Assembly (NCBI GenBank): GCA_964453035.1
Contig: CAYVOX010000014.1
Location: forward strand, 1 to 37,577
DNA length: 37,577 nucleotides
Direction of reading: 5' to 3'
Source of the DNA: CAYVOX01 sp964453035
GTDB lineage: Bacteria; Chloroflexota; Anaerolineae; Anaerolineales; Anaerolineaceae
The translations under genes were made by a program, and so were the position numbers. The notes under the pieces were generated by a model that saw only the letters and a program-made list of their open reading frames with translations, made no database searches and was not told where the DNA came from. This document shows positions 32,975 to 37,577 of the stretch, piece by piece (the first letter of the stretch is position 1; each line of letters starts with the position of its first letter).

Positions 32975-33672
32975 ATGCCGAATTCGATTGAGGAAAAAGT
33001 CCGCGCCACATTACCGTTTGTAAGGTTTATGCAAACTGGATTGCCTTTGCCGCTTTCAAACTGGCTAATCAAGATTGGCTTAGCTGGCGTTCGCCTGGAG
33101 GGAGATGTGAGGCGTGAAAGGATAATCGCGGATGGCGTGTCTTGCGATTGGATCATTCCCCAGAACAGCCTGCCAGACGCCGTGCTGTTATACCTGCATG
33201 GCGGCGGTTTTGTTTTTGGACAGACCCCCCTGCACTTGAAAATGGGCGCTGACCTGGCGCGGAAAATGGGTGCGCGTATTTTATTGGTGGATTATCGCCT
33301 GGCGCCTGAACATTCATTCCCCGCGGCTCTTGAGGATTGTTTTACGGCGTATCGGTGGTTGCTCGAGGAGGGCTTTTCAGCACGGGGCATTGTCATGGGG
33401 GGTGATTCGGCCGGGGGTAATTTAACCCTCACCACGATGATGAAGCTGCGCGACAGTGGTATTCCCCTGCCGGCGGCAGCAGCCTGTCTTTCGCCGGTCA
33501 CTGATCTTTCGGAAAAGAAAAGCCGAAACGAAAGCTTCAAAGATCCACTTCTGCCACCCAGGGCAGTCAGGCTGTATTCGCAGTCTTACCTGGGAAAAAA
33601 TGACCCTCGCACGCCTTTAATCTCACCGGTGTTTGGCGATTTGACTGGCCTGCCTCCGCTGCTGGTGCATGT
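32975..33672 (+). CDS. alpha/beta hydrolase of the HSL type, truncated at the assembly gap
   Basis: The 233 visible residues match the hormone-sensitive-lipase family of esterases. The oxyanion motif LHGGGFVFG (residues 74-82), VDYRLAPEH (106-113) and the nucleophile elbow GDSAGG (143-148, Ser145) are all present. The family is usually around 300-320 residues, and the catalytic Asp and His lie in the part lost in the N run, so the break is an assembly artefact rather than a mutation. AAAGGA precedes the ATG. It acts on small acyl esters; substrate unknown. The neighbouring palindrome may regulate it. Confidence 0.85.
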
Positions 33673-33772
33673 NNNNNNNNNNNNNNNNNNNNNNNNNNNN
33701 NNNNNNNNNNNNNNNNNNNNNNNNNNNNNNNNNNNNNNNNNNNNNNNNNNNNNNNNNNNNNNNNNNNNNNNN
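33673..33772. other. assembly gap (100 N)
   Basis: Exactly 100 N, the conventional placeholder for a gap of unknown size. It cuts the alpha/beta hydrolase on the left and the small membrane protein on the right. The missing hydrolase C-terminus alone should be roughly 200-250 bp, so the true gap is probably longer than shown. Any frame running through it is artificial. Confidence 0.95.
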
Positions 33773-34182
33773 ACAACGGCTGCAGCCAGGTAGTACCACA
33801 GCACATCACCAGAAAGCTCCGGAAGGCTGCCGTTGGCGGCAAGCCCGACCCACAGGAGCCCCGCGTACAGCATCACCGCCGAGACCCAGTAAGCCCGGTT
33901 GCCAGCGCGTGCCCGGATGGCTACCGTGCGCTCGTCGCGCTCGTCCACCATGGCGCGCTGGGCAGCGGTTTCATCTTTTTGAGCAGCCCAGTAGCGCACC
34001 AGGTAACTGATGCCTATACCGATGAGTAGAATACCCAGCCCGGTGATGACGCGGAAGTTGTAGGGCAGGTAATCAAACTCCAGCCCAATAAAGATACCTG
34101 CCAGCGCCACCGTGATGCCTGCAGCCAGAAATGCCCAGCCCAGGCGTAGTTTGGTCAAAAGCCAGCGCGTGTGTTTATTCAT
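33773..34182 (-). CDS. small membrane protein (DUF2178-like), truncated at the gap
   Basis: About 136 residues are visible, with the C-terminus lost in the N run. Two N-terminal hydrophobic helices (WAFLAAGITVALAGIFIG and VITGLGILLIGIGISYLV) are followed by a charged loop RAMVDERDERTVAIRARAGNRAY and two more hydrophobic stretches. The DERDE loop recalls small DUF2178-type membrane proteins that travel with XRE regulators. The start MNKHTR follows AGGAGG and overlaps the upstream XRE gene by 8 bp, so translation is coupled. Function is unknown; no catalytic residues are seen. Confidence 0.6.
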
Positions 34183-34387
34183 GATTCTCCTCCTCTTCCG
34201 AGTATAAACATAGCGCTTCAATGGGCGTGTTGAACAGACGCGCCAGACGGAACGCCAGCAAAATGGATGGGTTGTAGCGCCCGTTTTCCAGCGAGATGAT
34301 CGTCTGGCGAGAAACTGCCACCCGATCCGCCAGTTCTTGCTGCGTCCAGCCGTTTTGCAGCCTCAATTCTTCCAGCCGGTTTCTCAT
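34175..34387 (-). CDS. XRE-family transcriptional regulator
   Basis: This 70-residue protein is essentially one Cro/C1-type helix-turn-helix: WTQQELADRVAVSRQTIISLENGRYNPSI (two helices plus the recognition helix), followed by LARLFNTPIEAL. Such very short XRE proteins, close to YozG/HigA-like size, commonly repress their own operon with a partner membrane protein. The start MRNRLEE follows GGAGGCGGC; a longer in-frame start would lack this site. The gene is transcribed from a consensus promoter whose spacer is an inverted repeat, the probable binding site. A toxin-antitoxin role is not supported: the partner is a membrane protein of unknown function. Confidence 0.85.
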   Translation of the reverse strand: MRNRLEELRLQNGWTQQELADRVAVSRQTIISLENGRYNPSILLAFRLARLFNTPIEALCLYSEEEENHE

Positions 34388-34398
34388 GCCGCCTCCAA

Positions 34399-34458
34399 TG
34401 TAAAGTGAGCTGTACATATTATAGTAAAGTTTGCTTTACATGTCAAGGGGACTTTACA
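34399..34458 (-). promoter_or_regulatory. XRE operon promoter with operator in the spacer
   Basis: On the minus strand a perfect TTGACA (34446-34441), a 17-bp spacer and a perfect TATAAT (34423-34418) are present. The spacer is almost entirely the inverted repeat GTAAAG-N4-CTTTAC (34424-34439). Further half-sites TGTAAAGT (34399-34406) and ACTTTACA (34451-34458) flank it symmetrically, giving two nested inverted pairs. Autoregulation by the XRE protein is inferred. Confidence 0.75.
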
Positions 34459-34583
34459 CGAGAAGGATTTTTTTGGGGGAAAGAATAGTAAATGGAGGGT
34501 GGGAAGTGGGTATCTCGGGAGGGATGGAATCTTTGAATCTATGTATAATTCTTTGATTCATATGACGCATTGGAGCATTTGCC

Positions 34584-36032
34584 ATGAAGAAATTTTCTTA
34601 CGTTTCCATTATCCTTGGTCTTTTTATATTTTCATTCACAAGTGTTTTTGCTAAGCCTGAAAACGATAACAGCATCGACACAGATGCGTTGGACGCAGTT
34701 GTTATGGCTCAGATGGAGAAGCATGGGTTGCCAGGTGTGGCCATTGCGGTGATTGATGGTGGTGAGGTGAGTTACCAAAAAGGGTACGGCAAAGACGGAA
34801 ATGGAAACCCGATGACGCCGCTCACCAGAGTATTTATCGGATCGCAGAGTAAGTCCTTCACCGCACTGGCGGTTGCTCAACTGGCTGAACAAGGCAGACT
34901 TGATTTAACTGCGCCTGTGCAAACCTATATCCCCTGGTTCAAAGTGGATGATGAAGAAGCATCCAGAGAAATCACCATCAATCATCTGCTTCATCACAGC
35001 AGCGGGCTCTCGGATGCAGGGTATTCCATTGTTTTACCCCTCAACACCAATCTTGAGTCGGCTGTTCGTTCGCTTGCCAACGCCAGACCCACTGCTCCAA
35101 TTGGCACCAAGTTTCAATACTTTAATATGGGTTATACCGTTTTAGCTTACCTGGTGGAATTGGAAAGCGGGCAAACCTATGCGGAATACATTCAGAAAAA
35201 CATCCTTGACCCATTAGCGATGGGTTCATCTACAGCTGATCCTTCTTCAGTGAATGATATGCCGAATGGACATACCCGCTTATTTGGATTTGCCATCCCA
35301 GCCAAAGAGGATTATCCGGTTTATGGGGTGGGTGAGGGTTGGATCGTCTCAAACGCAATAGACTTGGCAAAATATACCATTGAGTTCCAGAACAATAAAT
35401 CAAAACTGGTTTCCGATGAGATGATGAAACGGATCTTATCTCCATGGATTGGATATTACGGGATGGGATGGTTCATTTATGATAATGGTTCGAAAATCGT
35501 CCATGGCGGAGCAAATCAGACCTTTCGCACCGAGGTCAATATTTACCCCAAAAAGGATCGCGCCTTTGTTTTACTGACCAATCAAGGTTACCAGGTGGAT
35601 CACTTCATCTCTGCCAGCCAATTGACCGCTGGAGTTGAGGCTGTGGTGCTGGGAAATACTCCCCCTGCGATTGAGCAGGGATGGTCGGTGAGATGGGTCG
35701 GATGGGCGATTGGGATCCTTGTGCTCGGTTTGTGCGTTCTTCATACCCGTAACTTTCTTACGCTGCGCGGCTGGAAAGAGCGTATGAGCCGGGTTTCTAC
35801 GGCAAAAAGAGCCTGGGATATTGCCATCAGTTTTATCATCCCGGTGGTCATCACCACGGTCATATTCTGGCAGGTGAGTAATTTCTATGGCAATCGGTTC
35901 AATATTATCTCCAGTGTTGTTTACATGCGCCAGGGTATGCCTGATATTTTCATCCTGATGTTGATTGGTACGATCCCCGATCTCATCCAGGGAGTTACAA
36001 AAATTATCATCTGGAATAGAAAAAAGCGATAG
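34584..36032 (+). CDS. beta-lactamase-fold serine hydrolase with C-terminal membrane segments
   Basis: This 482-residue, probably exported protein has a signal peptide (residues 1-23, ending VFA) and then a class C beta-lactamase/DD-peptidase-like domain. The catalytic motifs are S87-Q-S-K90 (GSQSKSF), Y179-F-N181 and H307-G-G309. A C-terminal region from about 370 has three to four hydrophobic segments (GWAIGILVLGLCVL; WDIAISFIIPVVITTVIFW; PDIFILMLIGTIPDLI), so the domain is held at the outer face of the membrane. Relatives act on peptides or esters of the cell wall or on D-amino-acid substrates; antibiotic resistance should not be assumed. A lone TATAAT (34544-34549) lies 35 nt upstream. 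Confidence 0.85.
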   Translation: MKKFSYVSIILGLFIFSFTSVFAKPENDNSIDTDALDAVVMAQMEKHGLPGVAIAVIDGGEVSYQKGYGKDGNGNPMTPLTRVFIGSQSKSFTALAVAQLAEQGRLDLTAPVQTYIPWFKVDDEEASREITINHLLHHSSGLSDAGYSIVLPLNTNLESAVRSLANARPTAPIGTKFQYFNMGYTVLAYLVELESGQTYAEYIQKNILDPLAMGSSTADPSSVNDMPNGHTRLFGFAIPAKEDYPVYGVGEGWIVSNAIDLAKYTIEFQNNKSKLVSDEMMKRILSPWIGYYGMGWFIYDNGSKIVHGGANQTFRTEVNIYPKKDRAFVLLTNQGYQVDHFISASQLTAGVEAVVLGNTPPAIEQGWSVRWVGWAIGILVLGLCVLHTRNFLTLRGWKERMSRVSTAKRAWDIAISFIIPVVITTVIFWQVSNFYGNRFNIISSVVYMRQGMPDIFILMLIGTIPDLIQGVTKIIIWNRKKR

Positions 36033-36159
36033 GCAAGGAATTATCGAAATGCCTGCATACTCGAATTGATGTTGATCAGAATTTGGTAATTTAAACCCAT
36101 CCTCTTGGTCAATCTGGACTACACATGGGCTGGGAGGGGATTTAATGTTTTGACAGGAA

Positions 36160-36831
36160 GTGAAGGTGAATGTTGTGCGCGGGATGAGTTTTTGGAGGAT
36201 CATTGCCGTAATTGAGGTGGTTGTTGCGGTAATTGTTGTGCTACTGGATCTCTTCCTGCCAACTCTGGTTATCCTTGGGATGATGGTTATTTCATTACTC
36301 ATCCGGCGCGAAAGAATTTCTGTTCTTGGCTTTAAAAAGCCCAAATCCTGGCCTGGATTGATTGGCGTTTCCTTCTTGAGCGTTGTTGGCCTGCAGTTGT
36401 TTGATGTGGGTTTTGTGATGCCCATTCTTAATCGCCTCACAGGATTGACCATCAACTACAGCGGGTTTGCACATCTTCAGGGTAATCTACAACAATTGTT
36501 CATATTGCTTTTGCTTGGGTGGACGCTGGCTGCGTTAGGTGAGGAGATTGTCTATCGCGGATATTTACCAAAACTATTGTCTGACTTGTTCGGCATCAAA
36601 CTGTGGGGTGTTGTTTTAACAATTGGAATTTCAAGCCTGATATTTGGATTGGCGCATCTTGAGCAGGGTTTCATCGGGGTAGGTGTAACAACGATTGACG
36701 CGGTGTTTTTTAGCCTGTTAAAGCGAAAATTTGATAATAACCTGTGGGTTGTTATCCTGGCGCATGGTTTCTATAACACTATCGGAGTGGTGGTCTTTTA
36801 CTTTACGGGACCAATTTATGGGCTCTGGTAA
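36160..36831 (+). CDS. CPBP-family intramembrane metalloprotease
   Basis: This 223-residue multi-pass membrane protein of the CAAX protease/bacteriocin-processing (CPBP, Abi) family has the motif E128-E129-x-x-x-R133 (LGEEIVYRGYL), F-x-x-x-H166 (FGLAHLEQG) and a third motif with H202 (ILAHGFYNT). All the usual metal-binding residues are present. Family roles include prenyl-protein processing, bacteriocin self-immunity and regulated proteolysis; none can be chosen here. GTG starts at 36160 or 36166, or ATG at 36184, are possible; the ribosome binding site does not decide clearly. It is downstream of the serine hydrolase by 127 bp and may be independent. Confidence 0.85.
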   Translation: MKVNVVRGMSFWRIIAVIEVVVAVIVVLLDLFLPTLVILGMMVISLLIRRERISVLGFKKPKSWPGLIGVSFLSVVGLQLFDVGFVMPILNRLTGLTINYSGFAHLQGNLQQLFILLLLGWTLAALGEEIVYRGYLPKLLSDLFGIKLWGVVLTIGISSLIFGLAHLEQGFIGVGVTTIDAVFFSLLKRKFDNNLWVVILAHGFYNTIGVVVFYFTGPIYGLW

Positions 36832-36936
36832 ACACTCGCTTCAATGAAACCGGTAAGGGTAGATTTTAGAACTGTTACTTTGTTCCCAATCCTGTGCTGG
36901 AAAAGTACGCTTATCGGAAGAACGTCCGGCTCACTT

Positions 36937-36961
36937 GGCGAGTACTCTTTGAGCAGGATGA
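36937..36961. repeat. short dispersed repeat, copy 2
   Basis: GGCGAGTACTCTTTGAGCAG (first 20 bases) and its tail match the segment at 16767-16793. The core GAGTACTC is palindromic. It lies in the 216-bp non-coding gap between the CPBP gene and rpiB, next to the rpiB terminator. Confidence 0.3.
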
Positions 36962-36987
36962 AAAAAGGAGGGTTGAGACAACCCTCC
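36961..36987 (-). terminator. rho-independent terminator of the RpiB gene
   Basis: On the minus strand GGAGGGTTG and CAACCCTCC form a perfect 9-bp stem around a 3-base loop (TCT), followed directly by six T. It lies 60 bp beyond the RpiB stop codon and reads in its direction. It also marks the end of the convergent CPBP region, though no T tract serves that strand. Confidence 0.9.
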
Positions 36988-37047
36988 ATGCTATCAACCA
37001 GTGAAATGAAAAAACTCTAACCGGCAGGGATTGTTGCTATGCCTGCT

Positions 37048-37497
37048 TTACGGGCGGTACTGCTCCATGGCGGCGATTTTTTCCACGCGTACCTGGTGGG
37101 CTCCGCCCATGAAGCGCATTTCGAGCCATTGTATGGCGACTTCAAGCGCTTTTTCGGGGGTCATCATAAAGCCGCCGGTACACAGCACATTTGAGTCATT
37201 GTGTTCTCTGGTGAGCAAGGCAGGAAAAACATCGTAGCACAGGGCAGCCCGGATGCCGACAATCTTATTGGCAGCGATAGACATGCCTATTCCTGTGCCG
37301 CAAATCAGGATGCCGCGCTCGCATTCGCCGCGCACCACAGCCTCGCCAACCAGTTTGGCATAATCGGGGTAGTCCACGATTGGCAGCACGCCGTGACAAC
37401 CAAAATCAACCATCTCATAACCACGCCGGGTTAACCCTTCCATTAGCGCCAGTTTGAGGTCGTACCCTTTGGTATCGTTCCCAATAGCAACTTTCAT
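37048..37497 (-). CDS. rpiB: RpiB/LacAB-family sugar-phosphate isomerase
   Basis: This 149-residue isomerase interconverts ribose 5-phosphate and ribulose 5-phosphate or a related pair. Visible features are the N-terminal VAIGNDTKGYDLK, DYPDYA (42-47), the catalytic C66 in ICGTGIGMSIAANK, and the REHNDSNVL phosphate-side segment (97-105). The length is typical. The ATG at 37497 follows GGAG with a 9-nt spacing; a TTG five codons upstream is less likely because it overlaps that site. It begins 21 nt after the end of another minus-strand gene that runs off the window, so it is probably the last gene of an operon. Relatives in this family also act on allose, galactose and sulfoerythrose derivatives, so the symbol denotes the family. 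Confidence 0.88.
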   Translation of the reverse strand: MKVAIGNDTKGYDLKLALMEGLTRRGYEMVDFGCHGVLPIVDYPDYAKLVGEAVVRGECERGILICGTGIGMSIAANKIVGIRAALCYDVFPALLTREHNDSNVLCTGGFMMTPEKALEVAIQWLEMRFMGGAHQVRVEKIAAMEQYRP

Positions 37498-37518
37498 GGC
37501 TTTATTCTCCAATCTTTC

Positions 37519-37577
37519 TTAAAATGGCTCAATTGTGACCGTTGGTAGAAGCGCGCGTGCATCTTCCAGGCGCACTT
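37519..37577 (-). CDS. C-terminal fragment of an unidentified gene at the window edge
   Basis: A minus-strand frame enters from the right edge and ends at TAA (37521-37519) with the residues VRLEDARALLPTVTIEPF. The short segment reads like a genuine protein end and the stop lies 21 nt before the RpiB ATG, as in an operon. Eighteen residues are too few to name a family. Confidence 0.4.
   Translation of the reverse strand, partial: VRLEDARALLPTVTIEPF

Noticed and set aside
33567..33842. Frames running through the N run
   Set aside because: Translation across 100 N is meaningless; only the parts outside the gap are used.
34175..34387. Toxin-antitoxin module for the XRE gene
   Set aside because: Its partner is a multi-helix membrane protein without toxin features.
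34584..36032. Antibiotic-resistance beta-lactamase
   Set aside because: The fold and motifs fit the broad serine hydrolase/DD-peptidase group with C-terminal membrane segments, not a known resistance enzyme.
35571..36455. Minus-strand frame of 294 codons under the serine hydrolase and CPBP genes
   Set aside because: It covers parts of two well-supported genes and an intergenic gap, and its translation shows no recognisable domain.

Overview
The window looks like a bacterial chromosome segment from a metagenome-style assembly: there is a run of exactly 100 N at 33673-33772. The best guess for the organism is an anaerobic or facultative Chloroflexota of the Anaerolineae type. This is inferred from style rather than from a marker gene: the solute-binding lipoprotein has a long Ala/Pro/Thr-rich linker after its lipobox cysteine, a C_GCAxxG_C_C protein is present, and there are many small sugar-catabolic operons with LacI/GntR regulators. 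No rRNA, tRNA, CRISPR array, transposase or prophage gene was seen.

Region 1 (1-3775, +): the 3' end of a LarA-like (nickel-pincer racemase) gene, a URO-D-fold protein with a GCCE motif, and a large TIM-barrel/glycosidase-like protein. Region 2 (3749-13224): a LacI regulator - TIM-barrel isomerase - transketolase - C_GCAxxG operon on the minus strand, facing a divergent deoC-like aldolase. A TauE/SafE exporter + second deoC-like gene follow on the minus strand, and then, divergent again, a second TauE/SafE exporter + IolE-type isomerase + Gfo/Idh/MocA dehydrogenase. Both aldolases keep the Schiff-base lysine but have replaced the usual phosphate-binding serines. Together with the two TauE/SafE exporters and a nearby SulP transporter, this suggests a route for an unusual, perhaps sulfonated or otherwise anionic, sugar. 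Region 3 (13292-16611): a NagB-like isomerase/deaminase divergent from a SulP permease and a DedA/VTT membrane protein. A poorly coding stretch of about 730 bp follows.

Region 4 (17342-29546) is a compact oligosaccharide-utilisation locus. A GntR regulator with a LacI-type sensor domain and a URO-D-fold protein with an HSCG motif point left. A full Opp/Dpp-type ABC transporter (lipoprotein, two permeases, two ATPases) and three carbohydrate-active enzymes (GH88 unsaturated glucuronyl hydrolase, GH130 phosphorylase/hydrolase, SGNH esterase) point right. Each divergent promoter has TTGACA, a 17-bp spacer, a -10 box and then a copy of the palindrome GGTACGTACC, so the GntR protein probably represses itself and the transport/degradation operon. 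A strong hairpin after the lipoprotein gene probably sets the ratio of binding protein to permease.

Region 5 (29659-37577): an NTF2-like/SDR/FAD-oxidoreductase operon, an HSL-type alpha/beta hydrolase cut by the N gap, an XRE regulator with a small membrane protein (also cut by the gap), a beta-lactamase-fold serine hydrolase, a CPBP intramembrane protease, and an RpiB-family isomerase with its own terminator. The section from about 34.4 to 37.0 kb looks more AT-rich than the sugar operons.
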